This document shows positions 14,539-21,852 of a stretch of DNA of 22,593 nucleotides, in pieces. Below the pieces are notes generated by a model. The model was not told the origin of the DNA, made no database searches, and worked only from the letters and a program-made list of their open reading frames with translations. How positions within the stretch are numbered: position 1 is the stretch's first letter; the number at the start of each line of letters is the position of its first letter. Source of the stretch: DASWIV01 sp036397475. GTDB taxonomy: Bacteria > JAJVIF01 > JAPKYR01. A program made the translations under genes and the position numbers. The DNA lies in the NCBI GenBank assembly GCA_036397475.1, contig DASWIV010000209.1:1-22593 (forward strand), read 5' to 3'.

Positions 14539-15840
14539 ATGGATACAGAAAAACCAAAATTAACAGCATGGCAGCTACTCGGTCTTGTGATTCTTATTGT
14601 TGTCTCACTCATCTGCATGTGGGGAATGTACATCCGGGTAACCGAGGGGCTGATGCCGACAAATCTGACCCAGCATGTTCCGTGGGGATTGTGGGTGGCC
14701 GTTTATATCTATTTCATTGGTTTATCGGCGGGATCGTTCCTGCTTTCTACGATGATCTATGTCTTCGGGGTCAAGAAAATGGAGCCGATAGGCCCGCTTG
14801 CCCTGACGCAGGCATTTATCTGCCTGACACTTGGCGGACTGGCTATCGCGGTTGACCTTGGGCATCCAGAAAGAATGCTTTACGTTGTGTCGAATGGATC
14901 GAGAACTTCGGTACTTGCATGGGAATGTTATTTTTACATGTTCTATGCAGTCATAATTTTAGCAGAGCTATGGATAGTCCTGCGAGCGCCTCTCGCCAGA
15001 TGGGCGTCGGAACGCAGGTGGGGATGGCAGCTTTATAAACTTATCGCGATGGGTGAGGAACAGCCGAGTGCCTCGTGGACGAAAAAAGCACACTACTGGA
15101 TGTTCATGCTGGGCGTAATTGGAATTCCATGCGCGTTCGGTGTACACGGCGGTACCGGATCGATCTTCGCGGTCGTAAAAGCCAGAGATTTCTGGTTCGG
15201 CGGATTGTTCCCGATCATTTTCCTGATCTCCGCTCTTGTCTCGGGTGGAGGACTTCTCACTTTCCTGACCGCGACTTTTGTAGATATTCCCAAAGAACAA
15301 AAACGTGAACTGGTCATGCTTCTCGCAAGGCTGACCATGGGAATTCTCGCGTTTGATATCGTTCTGCATTCATCCGAACTGCTGGTCACATTCTACGGGC
15401 AGATCCCTGAGGAAACAGGCACGTGGCAGACCATATTATACGGTCCATATTTCTACGTTTTCTGGTTCCTTGAAGTCGGACTCGGGATGGTGATCCCTGT
15501 CATTATTGTAGCAATGCCTGCTACAGGCAGAAGTGTCAAATGGCTTGGTTTTGCCGGATTGTGTGTTGTCATAGGCATGATTGGCACCAGGCTGAACATC
15601 GTAATCCCTGCTCTGTTTTTCCCGGTATTCGAGGAATGGGGCGACCCCAGGACCCAGCAGTACGGGACGGCATTTCCTGAGAATATTCGCTGGTCTCTGG
15701 GCTACCATCCCAGCCTGAATGAATATATTGTCGGAGCGGCCGTGGTGGTGCTTGGAATCTGGCTTTTCATACTGGCGTTCCGAATGCTCCCGCTGCGTGG
15801 CGAGATTGAAAAAATGGAAGGACTGGGAGGGAGCCATTAA
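14539..15840 (+). CDS. NrfD/PsrC-like integral membrane subunit
   Basis: Quinone-interacting membrane subunit of 433 residues. About ten hydrophobic helices are visible. Family-like blocks include 'HVPWGLWVAVYIYFIGLSAG' near residues 46-65, 'LGHPERMLYVV' near 112-122, and 'HGGTGSIFAVVKARDFWFGG' (about 204-223) followed by 'LISALVSGGG'. These match the NrfD/PsrC/DsrP/QrcD group, in which the helical bundle binds menaquinone and may move protons. AAGGAG precedes the ATG. It sits 16 bases after the Fe-S subunit and 2 bases before the molybdopterin-like subunit, an operon order that argues for one complex. The direction of electron flow is not visible. Confidence 0.9.
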   Translation: MDTEKPKLTAWQLLGLVILIVVSLICMWGMYIRVTEGLMPTNLTQHVPWGLWVAVYIYFIGLSAGSFLLSTMIYVFGVKKMEPIGPLALTQAFICLTLGGLAIAVDLGHPERMLYVVSNGSRTSVLAWECYFYMFYAVIILAELWIVLRAPLARWASERRWGWQLYKLIAMGEEQPSASWTKKAHYWMFMLGVIGIPCAFGVHGGTGSIFAVVKARDFWFGGLFPIIFLISALVSGGGLLTFLTATFVDIPKEQKRELVMLLARLTMGILAFDIVLHSSELLVTFYGQIPEETGTWQTILYGPYFYVFWFLEVGLGMVIPVIIVAMPATGRSVKWLGFAGLCVVIGMIGTRLNIVIPALFFPVFEEWGDPRTQQYGTAFPENIRWSLGYHPSLNEYIVGAAVVVLGIWLFILAFRMLPLRGEIEKMEGLGGSH

Positions 15841-15842
15841 TT

Positions 15843-18800
15843 ATGACTGAACAGGATTTCTTCAATCATGCGGAAAAACCCAACTCACGCCGGGAATTCC
15901 TGAAAACAGCGGCGCTGGTCGGAGGAGTAGGACTCTTCACAAGTGGAGTACTTGGCATCTTCGCGAAAATGAATCGCGATATGAAAGCCAAAGGCCAGAC
16001 GGATGGCTCGTTCGAATACAATCTGAATAAGCCTGAAAATATCATTTACTCCGCTTACCATAACGGAAATTTCTCGTCGCCGGTAAAATGCAAGCTTACG
16101 GACGGGTACCTGGTAAAGGTCGACGGGAATCCCCTGAGTTCAGCTTCCAGATACCCGAATCTTCCATATGATTCGACCCTGGCTGAACTGGCATCGGTCG
16201 AAGGAGCCGCGAATCCCGATATACAGGACTCGGTCCTCGACGTTCTTTACAATCCACGTCGCCTGAGGAAGGTCCTTAAGCGCAAGCGTGGGACAAATCG
16301 CGGCGATAACCGCTGGGAAACGATCGACTTCAATCAGGCAGTCGATGAAATTACCAATGGCGGAAATTTATTCGGCGAAGGGAATGTGGACGGAATTCGA
16401 AGCGTGTTCGGCCTTAAAGACAGGAATACAGCGGTATCTATGGGACATGATGTAGAGAAAATTCGCGCCGGTGAGATGACAGTAGCCGCGTTCAAATTGA
16501 AGTACGCAGCGCATCTGAATAAATTGATCGATCCAAACCATCCCGACCTGGGTCCGGTAAATAATCAGCTTGTGTTCATGTCCGGGAATCTTCCGGGAGG
16601 GCGCAGGGAATTTGTCGAGTGGTTCATGGAGAAGTCTTTTGGCTCCATGAATGTTTACCGGGAACAGGCTCCCGGAAAGAACAGCGCAGAATCGGCATGG
16701 AAAAATGCATGCGGAAGCTGGGGAAGCGGAAAGTGGGTTTCTGAAGATTCAATTCCGAAGCCTGACTACGCAAACGCTGAGCATGTAATTTTCTTCGGGC
16801 CTGGATTCGCGGAACTGGAATCATCGCCCGCTTCCGTGTCGACCATGGTCGCGGACGGCGCATTTAACAGGAACGCCAAATACACGGTCGTGAACGCGCA
16901 GTTGCCTGCCAGTTCGCAGTTTTCCGGATGGATTCCGGTTGAGCCCGGTACCGAAGGCGCTTTTGCCATGGGAATGTGCCGCTGGATAATCGAGAATGGA
17001 AAACTCGACCGGCAGTTCCTCGAAAATGCGAATCCCCGAGCCGCTGAATCTGATGGATTGAAAGCATACTCGTCAGCGTCGTGGCTTGTAAAATTAGAAA
17101 ACGGGAAGCCGTCAGGATATCTCCGTGCAGACGAGATCGGTATCGGGTCAGCCGATGAATTTGTTGTTATCAGGAATGGTCAGGCTGCCGGTGTGAAAAT
17201 CGACGGGCCGGCAATGGAGGGAGATCTTGATGCGGACTACAATTCCGGTGGAATTACCGCGGAAACATCGTTCAAACTTTTTAAGAAACGGCTGTTCACA
17301 AGGTCTATTGCGGAGTATGCATCGGCGTGCGATACAAATGCGGAAAAAATCATCGGTGCCGCCAGTGAATTTGTTTCACATGGCAGGAAATCAATAGCGG
17401 ATTTCCATACCGGGCCTACCGGGCATTCGAATGGTTTCAATAATGCGCTGGCGATAATCGGTCTGAATATTCTTGCCGGTAATCCGGGATCCGATGGCGG
17501 CGTATTGATTAATGCCGAAGGAATGAATCCATTCCACGACGGCAATGCCCCTTATCCCTTCGAGATCCTGAGTACCGATCTTCATCGACCGTTCGGAACA
17601 AAGATCGCGCGCGATGGAGCAAACTACGAAACGAGTTCCACCTTCAGCGGCTACCCATCGAAGAGACCGTGGTTCCCTCTGGCGGAAAATGTGTCACATG
17701 ACGTAATTCCGTCGATCGGGGACGGGTATCCTTATGGCGCCAGAGTTCTTATCATGCACCAGCCATCGCAGACATCGGATTCGTCATCGGGTCAGCGCAA
17801 CACAGCCATTCTGAAGGATAGAAGCAGGATTCCGCTGGTCATCGCATGCGATACCGGAATTGGCGATTTTTCGGAATACGCCGATTACATTTTCCCGGAT
17901 ACGTCTCAGTGGGAAAGCTGGGCGGTTGAAAGGGATTCAGTTTCGCAGCCTGTTGTCGATCCACTGGTAGAGGATGTTAATGTCGACGGTGTAAACATGC
18001 CGTCGAACCTTGAAGCGATGCTGGTCGCTTTTGGAAAGCAGCTGGGTCTTGCCGGTTTCGGACGGGATGGGCTTGGCCCAGGAAACAATTTTGACCACCA
18101 GGATAACTGGTATCTGAAGGCTGTGGCAAATCTCGCGGTAGCGAGTCCGTCGTCAGACAGTGAGTTGAATATTTTCAGGCAGGCGCGGAAGCATCTTGGC
18201 GAGAGCGTATTCTCGGAAGAAAGATGGAAAAATTCAATCAGGCCGGAACTCTGGCAGCGTGCGGTTAATGTACTCAATCGTGGCGGTAGATTTTCATATG
18301 ATCGTCCGGAAAATCTGCGCTCCCGCGACGCGGTCCGGTTATATATCGAGGAAGCTGCTCTTGCGAAAAATTCTCTCACCGGCGAATCCTTCGATCCCCT
18401 GCCATCTTATTCGGCATCGGGTTCTACAGATGGATCGATGGGACTCATCATGTGCCGTGATATTTCGTACATCCCTTATACCCCGTTCGACAACTGGGAC
18501 AGAAAAACTCCTGGATACAACAAGGTTTTCATTAATCGCAGAGACGCTGAACGCCTGAACCTTGCCAACGGCTCCAGGATTAGGATCGCGAAAGCCGACA
18601 ACACCGGATTCGACGGCGAAGTACAGGTTGTACAGAGTATCCGTCCGGGTACAGCTGCAATCGGATACAGGCATTCGAGTCGCGTCAATGGAAGTATGGA
18701 TGTCGTTATCGACGATGTGACTGTAGCCGGAGAAAATTATTCCAGGGCCGGATTCGATCCCCGAAGTCTGGTTGCCCAGTCGAACGGACGAACCCTATCC

Positions 18801-18860
18801 GATCTCACCGGTGGCAGCGAATCGATCTCGGAATTATTGGTGCGAATCGAACGGGTGTAA
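15843..18860 (+). CDS. TtrA-like molybdopterin oxidoreductase subunit lacking usual metal ligands
   Basis: Large subunit of 1005 residues with a Tat signal at its start (SRREFLK at 15-21, then a hydrophobic core to about 40). Its layout follows the tetrathionate-reductase type of the DMSO reductase family: 'GGNLFGEGNVDGIRS' near 173-187, 'NQLVFMSGN' near 241, 'GLNILAGNPGSDGG' in the middle, and a C-terminal dinucleotide-binding domain ('NLANGSRIRIAKADN'). Where the family has C-x2-C-x3-C for the FS0 cluster it reads YSAYHNGNFSSP (69-80), and the fourth Cys is also missing. At the Mo-ligand site, where TtrA has a His-Gly-Ser-Tyr-Cys-Gly type motif, it reads APGKNSAES (276-284). It is probably a structural or non-Mo homologue, as described for QrcB and the ActB N-terminal half. 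A Ser ligand at 281 cannot be excluded. Confidence 0.82.
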   Translation: MTEQDFFNHAEKPNSRREFLKTAALVGGVGLFTSGVLGIFAKMNRDMKAKGQTDGSFEYNLNKPENIIYSAYHNGNFSSPVKCKLTDGYLVKVDGNPLSSASRYPNLPYDSTLAELASVEGAANPDIQDSVLDVLYNPRRLRKVLKRKRGTNRGDNRWETIDFNQAVDEITNGGNLFGEGNVDGIRSVFGLKDRNTAVSMGHDVEKIRAGEMTVAAFKLKYAAHLNKLIDPNHPDLGPVNNQLVFMSGNLPGGRREFVEWFMEKSFGSMNVYREQAPGKNSAESAWKNACGSWGSGKWVSEDSIPKPDYANAEHVIFFGPGFAELESSPASVSTMVADGAFNRNAKYTVVNAQLPASSQFSGWIPVEPGTEGAFAMGMCRWIIENGKLDRQFLENANPRAAESDGLKAYSSASWLVKLENGKPSGYLRADEIGIGSADEFVVIRNGQAAGVKIDGPAMEGDLDADYNSGGITAETSFKLFKKRLFTRSIAEYASACDTNAEKIIGAASEFVSHGRKSIADFHTGPTGHSNGFNNALAIIGLNILAGNPGSDGGVLINAEGMNPFHDGNAPYPFEILSTDLHRPFGTKIARDGANYETSSTFSGYPSKRPWFPLAENVSHDVIPSIGDGYPYGARVLIMHQPSQTSDSSSGQRNTAILKDRSRIPLVIACDTGIGDFSEYADYIFPDTSQWESWAVERDSVSQPVVDPLVEDVNVDGVNMPSNLEAMLVAFGKQLGLAGFGRDGLGPGNNFDHQDNWYLKAVANLAVASPSSDSELNIFRQARKHLGESVFSEERWKNSIRPELWQRAVNVLNRGGRFSYDRPENLRSRDAVRLYIEEAALAKNSLTGESFDPLPSYSASGSTDGSMGLIMCRDISYIPYTPFDNWDRKTPGYNKVFINRRDAERLNLANGSRIRIAKADNTGFDGEVQVVQSIRPGTAAIGYRHSSRVNGSMDVVIDDVTVAGENYSRAGFDPRSLVAQSNGRTLSDLTGGSESISELLVRIERV

Positions 18861-18911
18861 TCTCACTAACACCGGTTTTTCCCGGCGTAAAATAATCTAT
18901 ATATGATAATG

Positions 18912-18943
18912 AAACTCCCCGATTAAAATTGGGGAGTTTTCTC
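18912..18943 (+). terminator. Terminator of the respiratory complex operon
   Basis: A nine-base-pair stem (AAACTCCCC, 18912-18920, against GGGGAGTTT, 18931-18939) with a ten-base AT-rich loop runs into TTTTCTCTT. It lies about 50 bases after the stop of the large subunit. Confidence 0.88.
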
Positions 18944-19136
18944 TTATTTTGATTGAATTCTCTAATTGCAAAGCCTCAGCCACATCTGAAAATATGCTGT
19001 CTTTATGTCATAAGCCGTGCGGACATGCCCATTGCAGGCTGATTTCACCGTTTTTTGCTTGATTTTTCATATTTGGAACCTCCCTTGCTCCAATATTCAT
19101 TGAATCTCAAAAATGTACGATGAGAGGAGTCCGAAA
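18944..19136. other. Intergenic region before the small membrane protein
   Basis: No coding frame is supportable. The left end carries ATTTTGATTGAAT (18946-18958), which recurs after the next terminator. I see no convincing promoter, although the gene downstream needs one because a strong terminator precedes it. Its ribosome site, AGGAG, lies at 19125-19129. Confidence 0.5.
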
Positions 19137-19376
19137 ATGAACGAATTAACACTTACAAAACAGTTGATCTACGCGGCGATGTTGGTCGGATTCATGGCGG
19201 TTATGTTCGCGATCGGTACAGCCTTAATGGGCAAAAGTCTCGATAATGACACCTCGGCATCACAGGATCTTGCGCGTCCGAAGTCAAAATCGGAACAGGT
19301 AAATTCAGAGGATGGAGATCAGGGCATGGTTAATGTACTGCATGCGCATTACGAAAATCTCCAGGACTGGATGTAA
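19137..19376 (+). CDS. Small single-helix membrane protein
   Basis: A 79-residue protein that I do not recognise. One membrane helix (about 9-30) near the N-terminus is followed by a polar, charged tail rich in Ser, Asp and Lys, ending in 'VLHAHYENLQDWM'. The start at 19137 was chosen because AGGAG stands seven bases upstream; a longer frame from 19113 has no such site. It lies alone between two terminators, so it is probably its own transcript. It could be an accessory subunit of the upstream respiratory complex, but that is only position. No heme or metal motif is visible. Confidence 0.7.
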   Translation: MNELTLTKQLIYAAMLVGFMAVMFAIGTALMGKSLDNDTSASQDLARPKSKSEQVNSEDGDQGMVNVLHAHYENLQDWM

Positions 19377-19412
19377 TCCATCTTAATATATACGATACCC
19401 CTCCTGAATGTG

Positions 19413-19437
19413 CCCCCGGATAATCCGGGGGTTTTTT
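19413..19437 (+). terminator. Strong Rho-independent terminator
   Basis: An eight-base-pair stem (CCCCCGGA against TCCGGGGG) with a three-base TAA loop is followed by six T. It ends the small membrane protein transcript. Confidence 0.93.
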
Positions 19438-19531
19438 CTGTCATTTTGATTGAATACCGGGATATTTCCAGTCAAGGCAAAACGCGTTATATCCCAATTT
19501 CAGGGATATTTATTTGCATTTTCTATATTTA

Positions 19532-19560
19532 TTGGGAAATTTAATCTTAACAACCATAAT
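19532..19560 (+). promoter_or_regulatory. Candidate promoter for the PPC-domain lipoprotein
   Basis: TTGGGA (19532-19537) and CATAAT (19555-19560) are exactly 17 bases apart, matching four and five of six consensus positions. The leader would be about 77 bases. The surrounding region from 19438 to 19643 has no supportable gene. Confidence 0.5.
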
Positions 19561-19643
19561 TTTTGGAAACATGATGAATTGGCATCTGTATTGCTCTTAA
19601 TTTCTAACCACGGGAATTATTCCCTGATATGAGGAGAAACGAT

Positions 19644-20762
19644 ATGAATACAAAAATTATCTCAACCAATACTCTCAAAATCCTTCTCGCTTCAGTTCTT
19701 GCGCTTGTGCTCGGCACTATCGGCTGTTCAGGTGGAGCATCGAATCCTGTCACCGGCGATACAGGTCTCGAAATTTCGAATTACAACAGCAAGGCCGAAG
19801 CGGAATTCCTTACCGCCAGGGGTGAGCGGGATGTCCAGATTGTCTGGACTTCTGAAGATGAAGAATTGCTCGAACCTAATGACGATACTGGCGACGCGAT
19901 CGTGGTCCAGCACCTGGACTTTTACCAGGGGCATGTAGATCAGGATACTGACCAGAACGATTACTATAAGATCATCACCTTCGCTCCGGCACTAGATTTA
20001 TACATCAAGCTGGGGTGGCTCGGAGATGCGTGGCTGAATGTTTATCTCTACAACAGCGGAATGGAGCCTGTCCAGTACCTTAATGGTGACACAGGCGGCC
20101 CGAAAACTCTTTACATTGAAGACCTTGCTCCCGGAGTTTATTACGCCCGGGTCAAGGCATTCGAAGGCACGGCCGACTATGGCATCAAATTCGCAGGCGG
20201 AACACAGGTCGATGAGACTGATAACGACGATGCACTAACCACGAATCTTTCATTTGATGAAGATCCCGATGGCGATGAGGTTTACTCGATAGTCGATTCC
20301 GGTGAAGACCAGAACGATTACATCAAGGTTATTCTTGATGAGGATAACACCAGGATTCAGGCGTCTCTCGACTGGATCGCCAACGGAACTGCCGATTTGA
20401 ACCTGTACCTCTATGATGAAGACCTGAACCCGATAGTTTTCTCGAACGGAGGAGCCAAGCCGGAAGCCATCTCCAGCGGATTCCTTAGCTCAGGTACTTA
20501 TTTCCTGAGAATCAAGGCTCAGAGCGGACATGCGATATATGGCCTCTCCGTTGATTTCAAGCCTTTGCTGACACTTCCCCCATGGTTCCACGACCAGTTC
20601 AAAGACCTGATCATTATCCCGATCCCCGATCCCGATCCTGATCCATGGTTTGACTTTGACTTCAAAGGCCTGGGAGATGGCAGAATTATGCCGCCACAGG
20701 TTTTGCCCCAGAGCATTTTCGAAGATATTGAAATGCCCGACCTTCCCGAATTTGGATACTAG
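19644..20762 (+). CDS. Lipoprotein with two PPC-like beta domains
   Basis: Secreted lipoprotein of 372 residues. The signal is MNTKIISTNTLKILLASVLA followed by a hydrophobic run ending 'GTIGC', Cys28. Two similar modules follow, about 77-190 and 195-305. Each has 'N/DD' openings, 'DQNDYYKI' or 'DQNDYIKV', 'LNVYLYNSGMEPV' or 'LNLYLYDEDLNPI', then 'LAPGVYYARVKAFEGTADYG' or 'LSSGTYFLRIKAQSGHAIYG'. That is the pattern of bacterial pre-peptidase C-terminal (PPC) domains, beta-sandwiches often attached to secreted enzymes; here no enzyme is attached. The tail is Pro/Asp-rich with 'PDPDPDPW'. The start at 19644 was chosen over 19629 because AGGAG stands seven bases upstream. Confidence 0.82.
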   Translation: MNTKIISTNTLKILLASVLALVLGTIGCSGGASNPVTGDTGLEISNYNSKAEAEFLTARGERDVQIVWTSEDEELLEPNDDTGDAIVVQHLDFYQGHVDQDTDQNDYYKIITFAPALDLYIKLGWLGDAWLNVYLYNSGMEPVQYLNGDTGGPKTLYIEDLAPGVYYARVKAFEGTADYGIKFAGGTQVDETDNDDALTTNLSFDEDPDGDEVYSIVDSGEDQNDYIKVILDEDNTRIQASLDWIANGTADLNLYLYDEDLNPIVFSNGGAKPEAISSGFLSSGTYFLRIKAQSGHAIYGLSVDFKPLLTLPPWFHDQFKDLIIIPIPDPDPDPWFDFDFKGLGDGRIMPPQVLPQSIFEDIEMPDLPEFGY

Positions 20763-20788
20763 GCTTTTAAATAAATTCTCCTCCAGAC

Positions 20789-20813
20789 CCCCCGGTAGAA
20801 TTCCGGGGGTTTT
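20789..20813 (+). terminator. Terminator of the PPC-domain lipoprotein gene
   Basis: CCCCCGG (20789-20795) pairs with CCGGGGG (20803-20809) around a seven-base loop, followed by TTTTCTATTT. The reverse strand lacks a T run after the stem, so it does not obviously serve the convergent hydrogenase genes, whose last stop is only a base away. Confidence 0.88.
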
Positions 20814-21257
20814 CTATTTCGACAGGATCGAAAGCAGGTAATTGTGGAGAAAGATAAACGCCTCATCGAGATTTTTTTCTGCGGGACCCGACAAACCTTC
20901 ACCGATCTCGAAAGAGAAGCCTTTTATTTCAAGCATAAAAGCCCGGGGGCGTTTCCCGTAAATCGACTCACACAGCGCAACGACAGATTCAGCCGACATT
21001 GAATGTGTAGTATGCGAAACCTCTTGCGACGGTAATACCTGCCTGAAGATAAAGGGCTTTTCCGGATTGACCGATGCGTCTACAAAGATAACCACATCAT
21101 GGAGGCTGCAGTATTCCGCATATTCAATATTAAGCTGATAATCTGACTGGCAGGTGACATTATCCAGCTTGATCTTTTCAAGCCTGTCGAGAAGTGCCGG
21201 ACCAAGCCCGTCATCTTCCCTGCCCGGATTCCCATATCCCAATACAAGTATTTTCAT
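20814..21257 (-). CDS. NiFe hydrogenase maturation protease (HoxW/HycI-type)
   Basis: Endopeptidase of 147 residues that removes the C-terminal tail of a NiFe hydrogenase large subunit after nickel insertion. The conserved opening 'MKILVLGYGNPGREDDGLG' carries the acidic nickel-sensing residues (Glu14/Asp15/Asp16). Asp60 (IFVDAS) and His85 (TTHS) fit the other two ligand positions, and 'QLNIEYAE' (41-48) is typical of the Hox/soluble hydrogenase branch. The length is normal. It lies 11 bases after what appears to be the end of a nearly deleted hoxH. The only site upstream is a weak GAGG very close to the ATG, so it probably relied on coupling to the gene before it. Its substrate is not encoded intact in this window. 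Confidence 0.85.
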   Translation of the reverse strand: MKILVLGYGNPGREDDGLGPALLDRLEKIKLDNVTCQSDYQLNIEYAEYCSLHDVVIFVDASVNPEKPFIFRQVLPSQEVSHTTHSMSAESVVALCESIYGKRPRAFMLEIKGFSFEIGEGLSGPAEKNLDEAFIFLHNYLLSILSK

Positions 21258-21268
21258 TGCCTCGACAG

Positions 21269-21334
21269 TCAGTCCCGGTATTTTTTATCGATTATATTTC
21301 CGTCCCGATCCACAAGTTCTATTTCAAGAGGCAT
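21269..21334 (-). pseudogene. Probable last codons of a deleted hoxH
   Basis: On the reverse strand, frame-shifted relative to hoxY and overlapping its end, ATG at 21334 opens a 21-residue frame (MPLEIELVDRDGNIIDKKYR plus Asp) that stops at 21269. Upstream in the same frame it reads 'KAGLGK'. From memory, the short tail cleaved from Hox-type large subunits begins with a Gly-x-Met-Pro-Leu motif after the Cys-His ending and continues 'i.l.d.dG.v', which this fits well. It is followed directly by the gene for the protease that cuts such tails. I read it as the 3' end of hoxH left after a deletion. It is not likely to be a functional peptide. Confidence 0.55.
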
Positions 21335-21852
21335 TTTCCCGAGTCCAGCTTTCGGCCTTCCTTGAGCGCGGACAGGAACGAAAAAATCGAATCGGCACCG
21401 GGTGGGCATCCGGGCAGGTGATAGTCGATCCTCACTACCTGGTTGCACGGGTACACCCTGTTAAGCATCAGCGGAATTTCAGGATCGTTCGGAATTATTC
21501 CATGAGTGACGGTAGGTCCGCTGAGGAATGCTTCCGCCAGGCATTCCCTGATCGGTATGTTGTTCCGCATCGCCGGAACACCTCCCATCGTGGCACAGTC
21601 GCCGATCGAGACCAGTATCTTGCATTTACCGCGGAATTCCCTGAGCACTTCTACATTATCGGAGTTTGCGCAGCCGCCCTCGATGATTCCGATATCGCAT
21701 TCGGTCTGATCCTTTATGTCCGTAAGCGGGGTTTTGTTGAACTCAAAGACCCTGGCGAGGTCAAGTATCCGCTCATCGATGTCGAGGATCGACATGTGGC
21801 ATCCGAAACATCCGGCAAGTGAACAGGTGGCAATTTTTAATTTACCTCCCAT
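21319..21852 (-). CDS. hoxY: NiFe hydrogenase small subunit, HoxY-type, altered C-terminus
   Basis: Fe-S subunit of a soluble NAD-linked NiFe hydrogenase, 177 residues, the usual size. It belongs to the 20-kDa NADH dehydrogenase/hydrogenase small-subunit family. Cysteines for the proximal [4Fe-4S] cluster are Cys15 and Cys18 (AGCFGCHMS), Cys86 (GDCATMGG) and Cys149 (LPGCPPGAD); 'IEGGCAN' at 57-63 is also typical. The ATG overlaps the end of the preceding gene by 11 bases, as in compact hox operons. The last residues, 'GRKLDSGKCLLK', depart from the usual 'G..p.l....rFG' ending after SGK, where the sequence seems to run out of frame into the end of hoxH. Without a large subunit it should have no catalytic partner here. 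Confidence 0.82.
   Translation of the reverse strand: MGGKLKIATCSLAGCFGCHMSILDIDERILDLARVFEFNKTPLTDIKDQTECDIGIIEGGCANSDNVEVLREFRGKCKILVSIGDCATMGGVPAMRNNIPIRECLAEAFLSGPTVTHGIIPNDPEIPLMLNRVYPCNQVVRIDYHLPGCPPGADSIFSFLSALKEGRKLDSGKCLLK

Noticed and set aside
19450..19632. Possible 60-codon gene before the PPC lipoprotein
   Set aside because: It has no ribosome binding site, an AT-rich non-coding look, and overlaps the best promoter candidate of the lipoprotein gene.
20610..20650. Short tandem repeat of GATCCC-like units
   Set aside because: It encodes the Pro-Asp repeats of the lipoprotein tail and needs no other explanation.
21154..21822. Forward open frame of 222 codons across the hydrogenase genes
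   Set aside because: It is the antisense of hoxY and the protease gene, both of which show conserved cysteines or metal-site residues.
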